From Didymella arachidicola (Eukaryota; Ascomycota; Dothideomycetes; Pleosporales; Didymellaceae): a stretch of 64,000 nt of DNA. The position numbers and the translations under genes were made by a program. Under the pieces are notes generated by a model. It was not told the origin of the DNA, did no database searches, and worked only from the letters and a program-made list of their open reading frames with translations. Location: positions 2,418,001 to 2,482,000 of the forward strand of contig CM049988.1 in NCBI GenBank assembly GCA_016630955.3, read 5' to 3'. Shown here in pieces: positions 49,995 to 62,282 of the stretch. Positions within the stretch are counted from its first letter, which is position 1; each line of letters begins with the position of its first letter.

Positions 49995-51483
49995 ATGGCT
50001 CTCAAGAATATACTCCCACTGCACAAGGGCGATGGAGAGGCTGCAGATGCAGCGCATCACCACCACTACCACCATGAGAAACGTCAAAGAGCCAACGGAC
50101 ATATTGTCCCGAAGGAACACAAGAAAAAGAAGCAGCAGAGGCGCCTCACCAGTAAATGGCGCAACGAGCTTGTCGCAATGGTAGCAGAGTTTTGCGGTAC
50201 CTTCCTGTTCCTCTTCTTCGCTTTCGGCGGCACGCAGGTCGCCAACACAGCTGCCATATACAGTAATGCTGCAACGGCAGGTCAGCAGGGAAACAGTATC
50301 ACGCAGACGCCGAACACGAGTGTGCTCCTATACATCAGTCTGATCTTTGGGTTCAGCCTTATGGTCAATGTTTGGGTATTCTTCCGTGTCAGCGGTGGGC
50401 TTTTCAACCCTGCTGTAAGTGATCCATGGGATTCGCAAATGTGTACGGGATGCTGATTTGTGTTCAGGTCACGCTCGGTCTGTATCTCATCGGTGCTTTA
50501 ACCACAACCCGTGCTATTCTGTGCTTCATCTCGCAGATGCTTGCTGGCATCTGTGCTGCGGCCGTCGTATCCGCCATGTTCCCAGGCCAGTTGAATGTTT
50601 CGACTACCCTTGGATCGGGGGTTTCGATTGCTCAGGGAGTATTCATGGAGATGTTCCTTACATCTTTGCTCATTATCACGATCTTCATGCTTGCCGCTGA
50701 GAAGCACAAAGCAACATTCCTTGCACCCATTGGAATTGGGCTGGCACTTTTCGTCGCAGAGATGGTTGGTGTCTTCTACACCGGTGGCAGCTTGAACCCT
50801 ACCCGTAGCTTTGGACCATGTGTCGTTACCCGCAACTTCCCTGGCTACCACTATATTTACTGGTTCGGTCCACTCATGGGCACACTTCTGGCTTTCGGAG
50901 TCTACAAGATCATCAAGATGGTCGAATACCAGACAGTCAACCCCGGACAGGACTTCGACGACCACGAGGTATGTCTGAAACCATTCTCGCAAACGCTCAT
51001 ACTAACACATAATAGGACGCTCTCTTCAAGCCGCCCACCAACCCCGAAACAGCCGAAGAAGTCGAGCGCCCCAACGTCGCCGCAATCGCCGCCCAAGAAG
51101 CTGTCCGCATCGCCTCAAGCAACTCAGAAGACGACAAATCCAAAGAAGACAATTCCTTCGGCGGCATCGACCGCACATTCTCCTCTTCATACCGACCCTC
51201 CGACTCGCGAGACGGGCAGCGCAGCTCAGACGACTACCCGAGGAGCCAGCACAACACCCCAAACAACCATCAGCACGACTTTGCGCATCTCCCAGGTCAG
51301 ACGAATACTCTGACGCAGTCGAGAAATACGGGGCGGGAACACCAGCAGGATTCGCACAGAGCGAGTCAGGAGAGGAGGACAAGTCGGGATTATATGGCGA
51401 GTGATGCGGAGGCGTTGGCCAGGACGGGGCATGGACCCAGTGTGGGCAGCCCGAGGTCGAATAGGCAGCAGCCGTGGGTGTAA
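49995..51483 (+). CDS. aquaporin (MIP family) with long polar tails
   Basis: Exons 49995-50414, 50468-50968 and 51016-51483 (introns 53 and 47 nt, both phase 0) give 462 aa. A charged, His-rich N-tail (AAHHHHYHHEKRQR; KKKKQQRR) leads to six membrane helices. The first pore loop is GGLFNPAVTLG, the second GGSLNPTRSFGP: the usual NPA is NPT, while the selectivity-filter Arg is kept. The last exon encodes a tail of about 155 residues, hydrophilic and Ser/Asp/Arg/Gln-rich, presumably regulatory. The family conducts water and sometimes glycerol. Retained NPA1 and Arg suggest a water channel (inference). Fungal orthodox aquaporins usually lack tails this long. Confidence 0.92.
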
Positions 51484-52635
51484 AAGTATTCTCTGGGGCT
51501 TTTGGATATGTATATCTGGGCGTTTTGGCTGGCAGGCGTATATATGGAAGCGCTGGCAGCAATAAGCTTGGCGGGTATGGCGTTTGTCTTTGGCAGGCAG
51601 AGTGTATATGGGCTCAAGGTTCTACTCTCATTACGAAGTCCTTTCGTATCTACGGTGAAGTGGTACATGAAAGGTATCATGTTTGGCAGCCATCTGGATG
51701 AGAAGACGAAGCAATGCAAGCGTTCAAGTCCTTTTCACTCCTGCACCCTGTGAGTATATACGTGTACAAGCAGGCTGGGTTAGAAACCTCAATCCATGTC
51801 CTGATCTATCGACTTCCTTTCGACAGCCGGCTTCACCACGCACGAATCTGTAAATAGACATGTCTGAACACATCCACTTCCACGGATTATCGGCAGTCGG
51901 TTGGATGGATGCGCTACTACATCCGCCCTGAGAAGAATGGCGACAAATGGAATTAAAAATTCGACACTGTCACCGCCAGTGCTGTCCCCACCACTTCTGT
52001 AAGAGCCGCTCCTTGGAAGCTGATCTTGCCGACTGGGAAACGACTATCAATGCCCTGACACCACAAGGCACAGACATACAGTCTCTGATCAGCAGCTAAA
52101 GGGTATTTAGATTAAGCAATGAGCGTAAATATGTTATTTCCATCGTACCCTATCAAGTTCTACTCGTTAGTAACTACGATAAGGGGCGCGCAACGAATGA
52201 AGTGGTCGATTATGCATTCACACATTCCAGAGAAGATTCTGTTATGGACAGGTCCATACTTGGTCAGGAAAGGTATACTGTCCTCGGACTGAGGCAGTCA
52301 AGAAGAATGGTTGGTTCACAGAGAATCCTTAGTTCGGCAGATGGCTCATGGCTGGATTTGTCGTTGCCATGAGGGCTTGATCCAATAAAGTTGGATGGGA
52401 GGAATTGCTCACTTGAAAGTGCTGGTGATTCAAGGGCACTTTATGCTCATTATCAATCTGTAGGCAAGTTGTATGCAAGTGTATTCTGGAGTTGAGATTT
52501 GAAAGTACGAAGGTCATCCGTCAACTGCCGATACTGCTTTCCTTACAGGTCCGCTATGGTTCGTCTTCGCCAAATCCTTTTCTCTTGCCTCTTTTCCCTT
52601 TCATTTTGGTGCTCACCATGGGCACTTACCATGTC
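51484..52635. other. 1.15-kb intergenic region between convergent genes
   Basis: No coding region could be supported on either strand. Confidence 0.45.
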
Positions 52636-53436
52636 TTACCACATCGTTTCAGCTTCTTCTGTCTGGCAAAGTTCTCTGTCTTCCTCTGAGCTGTGCCCGT
52701 GATAGTCGCAATCTCGCAGAACAACCATTTGATTTCTGCACGCCCGGGCCAGTCCTTCGACCACTCGTAGCAGAAAAGCTCTTGGTACGTCTTCCGATAA
52801 GAGATCGGTCTGGATAAAGCCGCGCCAAACATCTGCGCAATACGAATCCACCACTAGCTGCAGAAAAGGGTGTTCGCCGTCCAGATTCTTGTAGGCGAAA
52901 GCTATGAATTTGCTGTATACAAACTCATGGTCGATGATACGATAGGTGATGTGTCGTCCCAGACTGCGGGTGAGAGTCGAGCATTGGAGGCGGTCGGCGA
53001 GTGTGAAAAGCTTGAGCCGCGATATCTGCAAGTTCGCGTCCTCGTCTTCGTTGAACTCTTCATAACCACCGTTGACGGGAAACGGCAATTCGTTCGTGTA
53101 GAGCCACTCGACGAAGAGTCCGACTGCTTCCGTTAGCCAGAATAGCTACATAGACCGCATAGGTACTCACATGTGTCCGAGTCGACATCTTCCAGCCGCA
53201 CCACACGGTCGTCTGCTTCTGTCCATCGCCCACTGAGAGCTCTCTGAAAGTACTCGGAGTGGTGCACCAGTAAGGCCTCATGGACATGGTACTTGACCAG
53301 CTCAGCATCGACCTCGATGGTGATCAGGTCACTGCGCGCTATCTCTCTGCATATTTCTATCAGCTGCCATCCTTGAACAGAATGTGACCGCTCACTTGAA
53401 GAGTAGCTTTCTATATTTTACACTGGCAGCCGTCAT
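52636..53436 (-). CDS. BTB/POZ domain protein, array copy 1 (intact)
   Basis: Exons 53436-53396, 53346-53171 and 53123-52636 (introns 49 and 47 nt, phases 2 and 1) give 234 aa. The protein starts MTAASVKYRKLLFKEIARSD. The BTB fold follows as LITIEVDAELVKYHVHEALL, HHSEYFQRAL, GRWTEADDRVVRLEDVD and, across intron 2, FGLFVEWLYTNELPFP. A helical BACK-like part has FTLADRLQCSTLTRSLGRHI and YSKFIAFAYKNLDGEHPFLQ. The C-terminus carries RDCDYHGHSSEEDRELC. It is the only member of this three-gene tandem array without a lesion; the other two lie immediately upstream on the same strand. Confidence 0.85.
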
Positions 53437-53666
53437 TGTGTTGGTTGAGTGTGGGAGTGTGGGCAGGAGGCTGCGGGGTAAGACGATCAAGTGTCTCCAA
53501 ATTGTACTGAGGTGAAGGTGAAAGCAACAGTGACTAATGGTAGCGTCTCATTGCTTTGTATTGACAGCCATCTTCGCACCAAAGTATTGAAGGGCTCGTC
53601 TTGCTGTCACAGGCCTGTGGATTTACTATAGCTTTGGTCGAAGATTGTGATCGTAATGATCCAGTG

Positions 53667-54478
53667 CTAATTGCTCAGTTGCTTCTCCTCCTGATACTCG
53701 CAGTCCCTCCTCTTCTCTTCCGTGGTATGGCCATCATAGTCACAGGCTTTTAGTCGCGGTACACTCTTACCAAGGTCTCGCCACTTTGCGAATGTCTGCA
53801 AGGCTCTGAGCATGAAGCTTTTCGGTAGATCGTTCTCGAATTCCGCCTCGTCAGCCTCATAGCACTGCGTATCGACCAGGAACCGTAGAATCTGGTCATC
53901 CTCTGGTAAGTTCTAAAATGCGTAGACGACCGTGGGCCATAGCACACATTCGTGATAAATGAGTCTGAACATCAGACGGTGGCGCATGGCGCGCGCATAT
54001 CCGGGAGCAAGGAAGCGGTCCGCGAAGATGCAAGCCTTGATGCGCAGTATTTGCAGGTGCACTTTCTCTTCATAGTCTAGATTGCGATAATGTGATTCGG
54101 AAGACGGTGGTTGCTGGGAATAAATCCAATCGACGAATAGACTGACTGTGAAGCTCTTCAGTTGGCTGGTCAATTGGTGAGATGAGAGCCAGACGTACAG
54201 CATTCAGGTTCAAAATCCTCCAGACGAACAATGCCCTCCTCTGCTTCTCTCCAGGGACCTGCTAGAGCCTTGTTGAAGTATTCTGAGTGATGAGAAAGGA
54301 CGGCTCGATGAACTTCGTATTTGATGCGGTTTGGGCCAACTAGGATCGTGGCAATGCCGCCTCGCGCTGCCGCCCTGAGAGTGATCAGTGTTGGCTCCAA
54401 CTTCACCATGTCACCAGAATCGAGTACGTACTCCATGCGGAAAGGATTCTTCTTGTTATCTGGAGCAGTTGTAGCCAT
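53667..54478 (-). pseudogene. BTB/POZ protein, array copy 2, with nonsense codon
   Basis: Exons 54478-54199 and 54145-53667 (53-nt intron, phase 1) would encode 252 aa. The BTB part reads GIATILVGPNRIKYEVHRAV, HHSEYFNKAL, GPWREAEEGIVRLEDFEPE and FSLFVDWIYSQQPP. The sequence then runs to VVYAF, followed at 53913-53915 by TAG, where the intact paralogs have Lys (AYKN, AFKN). The same frame continues with NLPEDDQILRFLVDTQCYEA and ends with ACDYDGHTTEEKRRDC. A single-base change from AAG or CAG would explain it. A truncated product would keep the BTB domain but lose the C-terminal signature. Confidence 0.75.
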
Positions 54479-54747
54479 GATTGCGGGACTTGATGTTCGG
54501 AGCGTCGGCGAGAGGTTGCGTACATGTGGAGAAACTCAAGAACAGAAGCTATGACCACACGGCAAACGAACAGGTGCAAGTGAAGATGAAGAGGGAACGG
54601 TTTTTCTCGAACATGATGACTGTAAGGCCCAGGAAAACACCGAGTGGTTTCAATTCTAGTCGTCACGTGGATCTCAGAAGAATGGCTCACCCATTCCGAG
54701 GGCCACGTTTGCACAGCTACGCTCGCTCGAGGTAGTCTTAACCCATG

Positions 54748-55660
54748 TTACCAAAGTCCTCTGACCTCGCCGTTCCAGTCATTGCTCTCGCTGTCGGGCG
54801 CATCGATCTCCGGCGAGTCGAAATTTGATGCCTTCTTCTTGCTCCAAGCCCTCCCGCACTCCTCCCTCTTCGCTTCCAGGACGTCTACGACGTCCGGGAA
54901 GCATTTGTAGTTAGCCAGCTTAACCGCCATCTCCTGATTGAGCTCGGTAAGCTTGAACATGACACCCAGCAGAAAAGCTCTGGGAAGCTGAAACTCAAGA
55001 TTCCGCACCAAAATGTCTCTAGCATGTTCTTGCGTTCTGTAGCAATGGACATCAATCATAGCCCTCAGCACTGGGCTCGTTGGTGGCAAGTGACCAAATG
55101 CATAGATGACTGTGGCGTAAAGGAGCGGACTGGTGAAGCCGATATATTCGTCGATGATACAGTGCTCCAGGGCTTTGTACAGCTTCGGGACGATCATGCG
55201 GTGGGCAAATACGCATGCCTTGATCATATTCAAGCGCGCAGTGGCATACCATTGGTCGCTCCCATCGGATTTGGCACGGTTCCACTCGGAGAGCCCAATT
55301 GGGAGTTTACCAGTATAAAGCCAGGAGGCGAAGACCTCGACTGGGAAATCGTTAGCCAAAATCTATCTGCGTGGCGAGTTCTGAGGTTTTGCTCACAGGT
55401 AGCAAGATCGACGTCATCCAGACACACGACCTTGTCATCAGCTTCCTTCCATGACCCGTTCAAAGCTTTCTTGAAGTACTCAGAGTGCTCTTCTAGCACA
55501 GCTTTGTGATGAGATGCTTCACTCGTTCTGGTCCAACCTCTACAGTGATAATGCCGTCTCGAAGAGCGGTACTTGTGTTTTGTCAGTTTGCAGAAGTCAT
55601 TTTGGAGCCTGCAGATACGTACCCGAACCACTTGGACTCAGTGACCTGTTTCGTCGCCAT
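54748..55660 (-). pseudogene. BTB/POZ protein, array copy 3, with frameshift
   Basis: Exons 55660-55623, 55571-55397 and 55340-54748. Exon 1 reads MATKQVTESKWFG and exon 2 starts GTALRDGIITVEVGPERVKH. About 10 codons into the BTB core the conserved reading moves to another frame, HKAVLEEHSEYFKKALN and onward, consistent with one missing base near 55515. Exon 3 is intact: EVFASWLYTGKLP, ACVFAHRMIVPKLYKALEHC, TVIYAFGHLPPTSPVLRAMI. The C-terminal signature is only partly kept (NYKCFP...EAKREECGRAW). The introns sit where those of array copy 1 do, so this is a tandem duplicate. Without the shift it would be about 260 aa. Confidence 0.7.
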
Positions 55661-56583
55661 CGTATTCGCAGTTGCGGTGATTTAACCTCTGTGATTGCTC
55701 GAAGGCAAAGGTTGGTGGAAGAGCGAAGCTGTAGGTGGAGGGGTCAATATTTGAGAAAGCTTTGATCTGAGGTGAAGGCGGGTTCCAGCACCCAAGCTCC
55801 TGCACCCGAGCTCCTAGTGAAGCGCCTCCTTCACCTTGCAATCACCTCTCCTGCAACTCTTTAGCGCGTCATCGGTGATATTAAGAGATAAGACACCAGC
55901 TTTTGCAAAAAAAAAAATCCGAGCACAACGTCACCGCGCTCTATCGCAAATAAAATGCAGTAAAACATTCCCTACAGTAGAACATAATAGTTCATACACC
56001 TACACTATAACACCTAGGAGCAGATGTACGTAGCCAGAGTCCACATTCTGCCCTATACATAAACACTATACTACCAACCCACGCAATTACATCCGCCCAC
56101 ACGCCCAGCATCTCCCACAACCCCCACCCTCCCAAACCCCAGGGCCTCCACAACACCAGCCAACATCACGCGCCAGTATAATGTTCAACAGTGTATATCC
56201 ATCTTCAATTCTCTATATATCACACACAAAATTCACTCCATCTCCCCTCCTATCTACCCTCTGCCTCCTGCATGTGTATCCCGAATAGAAATTAGACATT
56301 TGATAACGCCTTCCTTGCCGCTAATCGCTGTAAAAATTGCCCTATGTACACTACGCGGGCGCGCACTGAAAGAGTTGAAGAAGAATCAGAAAGGCGCTTT
56401 GAAGCCAACAATCCGGGTGGAGGGGGGGGGGGGGGGGGGGGAGATAGAAAGCCAGAAGAAAGAAGCTATCCATGCCATAGTCGTCGTATGTAATGAGCTT
56501 TTGATGTGGTCAAGGGAAGCTCAGCCAGTGAGCTGGGAAATAGGGGGATTGTCGTCAAAGGCATATGCAGGGATCGAAAGCGA
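55661..56583. other. intergenic with poly-G tract
   Basis: No gene supported. A run of G (about 56424-56441) lies in the 3' flank of the membrane-protein gene; a likely unstable site. Confidence 0.45.
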
Positions 56584-58726
56584 CTAGCCTTTCGCGACGA
56601 GGCTCATCTGCGGTCGCAGCTGGTCTATGATGTCGTCCTTGGTGAAGACGACGTCCTTTGGTATCCGGCTGACGCGGTTGGCGCCGCTGCGGATGGCGAA
56701 CTGTGCGTTGTTGGACATGCCGGAGCGGTTGGAGCGGATTGAGCCCGCTGCTGACCCGGGACGAGATGGCGCGCCATCGTTGCGGAACTTTGGTGGCGGC
56801 GCAAAATCGAGCGCTGTGAATGTGCCAGACTTGCGGAGGAGATGGGGACTGGGCATCACGGCGAGATCGTCGTATGAGCTGGCGAGAGGGGTGTGAGGAC
56901 GGACAGCGGGACTGAATGGCCTGGGGGTGCCGAGCGGGCTGTCAGGGCGCATGCCGTTCTGTCGGTCACGGTATGAGACTGGTGGTGCGAAATCGGCGGC
57001 GTTGAAAACCATGGAGTTCTCTGTTAACTTTCCAGGTGTGGGCAGCGATTCGAGGATAACTGGCGGCGGTAGAGGCTTCCTGGGTCCAGGGGCCGGCAGG
57101 CGACCGCTCATCGAAGACATGTTGCGGGGAGGGTAGTGGGGAGAGGCCATAGATCCGTTGGACATGTGAGGGTTGCTGCCACCGACAGTACCGCTGCGAA
57201 ACCTGGGGGGCGCACGTGGAGGAGGTGTCATAGCCCGGCGGACGATGGGTTCAGCAAATGGCGCGTTGGGCTGGGCGGCGACGAAGCCCTTACCCTGAGC
57301 GTCGTAGACGGCACCATCAAGATACTCGGATGTGTAGTCCTCGTAGTAGTCGGTGTATTGATGTCCACCAACGGGCTCAGGCTTAGAGTCGTCGAAGTAT
57401 TCCTTGTAGAAAGATCGGATACGGTTGGCACGGTCCTCGGGGTTCTCTTCAGGGTCGTCGTTCATAGGGGGCATAGGGCGTAAGCTCATCGACAGGCGGT
57501 TGTTCTGGCCGTTCTCATAGACGCTCAGTCTGGTCTCACCGGAAGGCTGAGGACGCAGAGGCGCGGGAGCAACAGGAGTAGGAGCTCCCTGAGCGTTTGA
57601 CTGAGCTAGACGAGGTGAAGGCGGTGTGACCTGGAAAGCATCGCCGTAGCTGGATGTGCTGACAATACTCTGAGAAGGAGCGTGCGAGACAATACCAGCT
57701 TGGGACTGAACGCGAGGAGAAAATGTGGCGGATTGCTCGACAGGCGACTTGTTCACTGACTTGCTCTTGACATCTGCGTCAGGGATCATGATCTTGGGTA
57801 CGTCGGTGGTCGGCTTGTAGGCAGCAAATTGTTCCTGGATCTGCGATCCACCAGGGCTCTTGGTCTCCGAAGACGCAACAGGTGGTGGTGGTGCAGGAAA
57901 GTTGTCGTGCGTGCGAGGGTTCAGTGGGCTGAGGGGTGTGCCTGCTTGGTCGGGGAATTGGATAGGCGACCGTGTGCTGCCAGGAGACAGAGGCTCGCCG
58001 CGGAAAGGATTCGATGTAGACATGCGCTGCGCATTCTGCAGCAAACCAGCATTGAGACCGTCGCCGTTTCTCGTTTTTGTTCCCGCGCTTGAAGATGTGT
58101 ACAAGGAAGCGTTGTCTTTGCCGTAGGCACGACTTGAGCTGCGAACGCTGGCACCATCACCGGTCATGAAGGTGACTGGGCGGTACGGGTCGTGGGGGTC
58201 GTGGTTCGAGCGCGAGAGTGAGTGGAACGACTCGCGCGAGCCGTGCAGGCCAACAGGCAGGATATAAGGGCTTCCGTGTTCCAGAGACAGGTTGCGATCG
58301 TGTGTGGGGTGGCTCATCTTGTCAATGTCGGTCACGGTCATCTCAGGCCCTTTCTTCGCGCCAACACGGCCGCCCTTGTCTCCCAGGCCAAAATCCATGG
58401 AGCGGTATTTATCCTTGTCCTCTTCAGCCAACTTCCTCTGGTTCCTGCGGTGCAGGAAGAACAGCACAACCGTGATACCAACAACCGGCACACTAGACAA
58501 GATCAGCAAGAACATTGCAGCGACTTTGATCAACCTACACGATGGCCAAGGCAATGGCTAATGTGGGGACCTGGGTGGGCTTCGTGCAGCCAGGCTCGCT
58601 GTCGCTGGTACATGTTGAGCTGCTTCGGGCGACGAGGACCTTGGTGGCTTCCTCGATCATTGTGCGGCTGGTAGAGTTAACGTCCAGCCCTCTCCCCGCA
58701 AAGCGATGCATCTGGCGGTGTTGCAT
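56584..58726 (-). CDS. single-pass membrane protein with long Pro/Ser-rich cytoplasmic tail
   Basis: Exons 58726-58539 and 58492-56584 (46-nt intron, phase 2) give 698 aa. The N-terminal about 55 residues are short, polar and contain Cys (SSTCTSDSEPGCTKP). Then one helix is completed across the splice (TLAIALAIV / VPVVGITVVLFFLHRR), followed by a basic stop-transfer and NQRKLAEEDKDKYRSMDFGL. The remaining 600 residues are Pro/Ser-rich and disordered, with conserved islands ENPEDRANRIRSFYKEYFDD, DYYEDYTSEYLDGAVYDAQG, repeated F-A-P-P boxes and a structured end, VVFTKDDIIDQLRPQ. This resembles a widespread ascomycete family of unknown function with extracellular Cys pair, TM helix and Pro-rich tail. 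An SH3-ligand or signalling role is inference. Confidence 0.78.
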
Positions 58727-61401
58727 TGTTTCAAGACGTTTCTTCTCCTCGGCTGGTCCGGGGCTGGTAGCAATATATGCGAGGCAGGGGTGAGCCACCG
58801 GGTGCTGCGGGTGGCCGAGGTATATGGCGGGGTTGCAGGTGTTCAGGTGCAGTAGAGGGTGTTTTTATTAACAGCGTGAGGTCGTAATGCGGTCGTGTAA
58901 GGCCTAGCGAATGTATGTATGTGTGTATGTGCAGACGTGCGGTGTAGTATGTGCAAGAGGCAATCGGTGTCGGTCAGAACAAACGCTGCTGTCTCCGGGC
59001 CCAAAAAAAGAATGACTGGGGTAAGATGCGGACTACGAGCTTCAAGACTCGGTGGAGAGGATTACGAACGAGCGGCGCCCACGAAGTGAGGTGAGGAACG
59101 AGGGAAGGCCGGGCGGCAGCAGTAGATGAGGCGCCGCACCTCGCGTGAGGAGCTTGGAGTCCGGTACGTCTGAATGACAGGCGCCTCCTATTGGCACATG
59201 TGGGCCGTTGCACGGGTCAAGCCTGTCGGGAGCACCTACTATAGTCGGGAATCGCAGGGTCAGCCACGGTGTTTGATCTGCTCGCTGCATTCTTGGACTA
59301 TTTACTGTGCCATCGCAGCACAATCCCTTTGTTCTGCTGCCCGCACAGCAACATCCATCTCCAGGTCACGCAGCTCCATGTTCGTATCCTTCCCGCAAGA
59401 TCACTCCCACTGCACACCGCACACCGCGCATCCACGCACATGCGCGTCAGTCGTCTGCGCCGAATCTCCTGAATGACCGAGTGGCTGCTGCGCTCGGGCC
59501 GTTGTTTAGAAACAGCGAAGATCCCGTGCGCCTAACGCAGGAACCATCTTAGCCTGTGAGGGTGCGCGCCGTGATTGGACAGTGCTATTTATCAAAGATT
59601 AAATGCAGGGTTCGCTGTTTTGCAGGCAAACCACACGACCGCGTCCTGAAGCGCCTTGCCCCTGGGGCTCTTGCGAGTTCGTGTGGCCAGCGGCGATAAC
59701 AGTCCAGCTCAGCTGCTGCTACCGTTCCCTCGTTGCAGCACAAATTCTTCAAGTTGCCCGGCGACACTGTCCCCTTAGCCCGCCGTCTCGGGCCAAGTGC
59801 ATTCTTCCCCTATTCCAGCAAAGTGGGCTGCCCTCAGTCCAGAACCCCCCGCCTGCGTGGCTTCATTTCCCGCATCCACCGGGCCACAGCCTCACGCCCA
59901 GTTGTGCATCCTTCCACCGCGGTCCCGCGTCTGCATCCAGTATCCGAGCCCGCTTTAGAGGCTGCGGTCTGCACGGCGGGACGTTGGGGCCAAGCACATC
60001 TCGCTGACCAGCTCCTCTTAGATTAGCTTTGACCGCCTTGGTTTAGGCCTCACAGCACATTGCAAGTCTAGCAGCTTGTGCAGACAGTGATGCGAGGCAT
60101 GCCCTTTGTTGTGATCTGCCAGCCAGATTTTCGCACCGGGGAACTTACCGAGGGCAAGCAGAGATGATACGAGCTCTCCACGACTGCGGTCGGTGGGACG
60201 CGTCGTTCTGTATCGATTCGTGGACCGCTGGTGCTGGGGGCACGACAGGGTAGCCTTGCACATGGTCTTGCCCTCAGCGAGACCAAGACAGAGCAAATCT
60301 CGTTGAGCAGCTGCCGATCGACAAGGGCATCCCCTTCATCAAATCCGCAAATTACCGCCATTTCTCAAGGTCATCTCCAAAACCTGCAACTCAACAATAA
60401 TGGCGAGAGCTTGATGACATCAATTGATTCTAGAAGGCTGTCCCGCGGACATGGTCACTCTTTGCTTGGAAGGATCAAGCTTCCAAGCTCGCTGACTAAC
60501 CGTGTGTTCGAATTTGTCTGGCTGGCACGACTGCGCTTCCACATGGTGATGTACAATGCCAATCGTGTGCCAATGGAGCGTGCAATACGGCGTATCGATG
60601 CATCAACGACGTTGCTCAAGGCTCAGGGATTGGGATATGCATCGTGGCTGAGAGCGAGGCTTTGGCAGCTGCAGTACTCGAGCCCAGCTAAACAGCTGCA
60701 AGCCTCTCCGTAAAGTAGCGAACATCTTCATCGAGAAGTTGTGCTTGGTCACTGTACCACATGAACCAGCTCTTGCATGCTCCCTGTTACACACACATGC
60801 AGGTGGTTTAGGATCGATGGTGGACCTTGTAGACTCGATATACTCGTATCCGTGCTCAACGAAGACAATGTACTCCCTCGTGAGCCATGTGTGACAGTGC
60901 TCTTCACCTGTGAGACAATCAACGACCTGTCGAGGTCACCTCCCATATCGATCCATGAATGAGTACAGAACCAGTGACTAAGTCGAATCTCAAGTATCCA
61001 TGTGAGACGAATCAAGACACATGACAAGACATCGCTGAGGTCAAAATAGTCGTGATAGAGGCCTGGCGTTGCGCAAGCCACTGAACGCGGAATCGGCGAC
61101 CCTTCGGGGAATGACGCACCGTTAGCCGCGGTCCCCAGACAAATCACCATCGTCCACAACGACGTGCAGCACACGACACCTCACTCCACCGCCTCGCCAA
61201 TCCACCAGAATATTACAGACAACACCGCCCTTCCATACAGACTTCACAAACACTCGACTTGGTTTTCCTCCAGCGAACGAAACTTCCGTTGACCGCATGA
61301 CCCCTCCTTCCAGCATCTTGGTCCATTTCAAGCCACGCCCTCAGCCCTTCCTGAATAACCACTACTCTCGTCCTCCACTCTTCCAATACAACTATTCCAC
61401 A
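58727..61401. other. 2.7-kb region without a supported gene
   Basis: It includes the 5' flanks of the membrane-protein gene and of YPI1. Several open frames of 90-160 codons (for example 59603-60007 and 60231-60713, plus strand) have no recognisable domain, start context or splice partners. A long 5' UTR, a non-coding RNA gene or a species-specific small gene cannot be excluded. Confidence 0.4.
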
Positions 61402-61937
61402 ATGTCAAACACACCATCACGCACTGCGACGCCGTCGCGCGACACCGGCAGCCACACAATCCAACAAACACAGCCGAGCTCCGTTCTACGTCTCTCTGCG
61501 CCGTCAGGTGTGCTGCGCCTGCGTGCCGAGCCGGAAGAGCGACGACACATTCAATGGGCGGAAGATGTCGTAGATAACGAGGGCATGGGGAAGAAGAGCA
61601 GCAAAGGTACACCCAACACAGGTTCACTCAAATGAGAAGACAACGCTGACATGGCTTAGTGTGCTGCATATACCATGCGCCCCGCGAAGCCGGCGAGTCC
61701 AGCGACGACTCCTCTAGCGACAGTTCGAGCGACGACTCCTCGGAGAGCGAGCCGGATAACAGCACTGCGCGCCCGAGCAAGAGCAATAGGCGCGGGAGAC
61801 AGCCTGAGCATGCGCATGACCATGGTGATTGTGAGCACGACCACGGTGCGGGTGAGGCGAGCGGTAAGTCGAAGAGAAAGCCGAAGAGAGCTCCGAGCCC
61901 GAATGCGTATGAGAAGATTCCTAGGCCGAGGAAGTAG
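61402..61937 (+). CDS. YPI1: type 1 protein phosphatase inhibitor Ypi1 (PPP1R11 family)
   Basis: Exons 61402-61606 and 61660-61937 (53-nt GTACAC...TTAG intron, phase 1) give 160 aa. The family core RRHIQWAEDVVDNEGMGKKS spans the H-I-Q-W PP1-docking motif and continues over the splice as SKVCCIYH. A Ser/Asp-rich acidic stretch, a His/Asp-rich stretch (EHAHDHGDCEHDHG) and a basic KSKRKPKR segment that may serve as nuclear signal follow. Ypi1 binds and regulates Glc7/PP1, mainly in the nucleus. Length is close to other family members and no lesion is seen. The upstream ORF extension is non-conserved. Confidence 0.93.
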
Positions 61938-62282
61938 GCGGTGTGTGGGCAAGAGGGTTGGTACTGTGCGGTGTGACGAACGGATGGCGGTGATTGACAT
62001 GAGGCTAGATAGCGAGGAGTTTGGGTCAGTGCTTACTTGAGTTTGAATGCATTCTGCATAACGCAAGGCGAATATAGGGCGGTGTGGACTTGGTGCTAGA
62101 TCTTAGACTCATCAAGACATACAAGCATAGTACACCTTTACCCATTGACCAGGCGGTGCGCGTGTTACCACTGATCTCACCAGCATCAGACAACAAAGAC
62201 TACAGCAAACACACCGCACAACTTACTCAGTAAGTAAGGAACCTCAAACCATATACCCAACGCTAACAACCTCACTCAGCAC
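61938..62282. other. intergenic between convergent YPI1 and thiolase genes
   Basis: 3' flanks of both genes; nothing else recognised. Confidence 0.4.

Noticed and set aside
59603..60713. Plus-strand ORFs of 134 and 160 codons
   Set aside because: Composition is low-complexity or random-like, and neither shows a domain, start context or splice partners.
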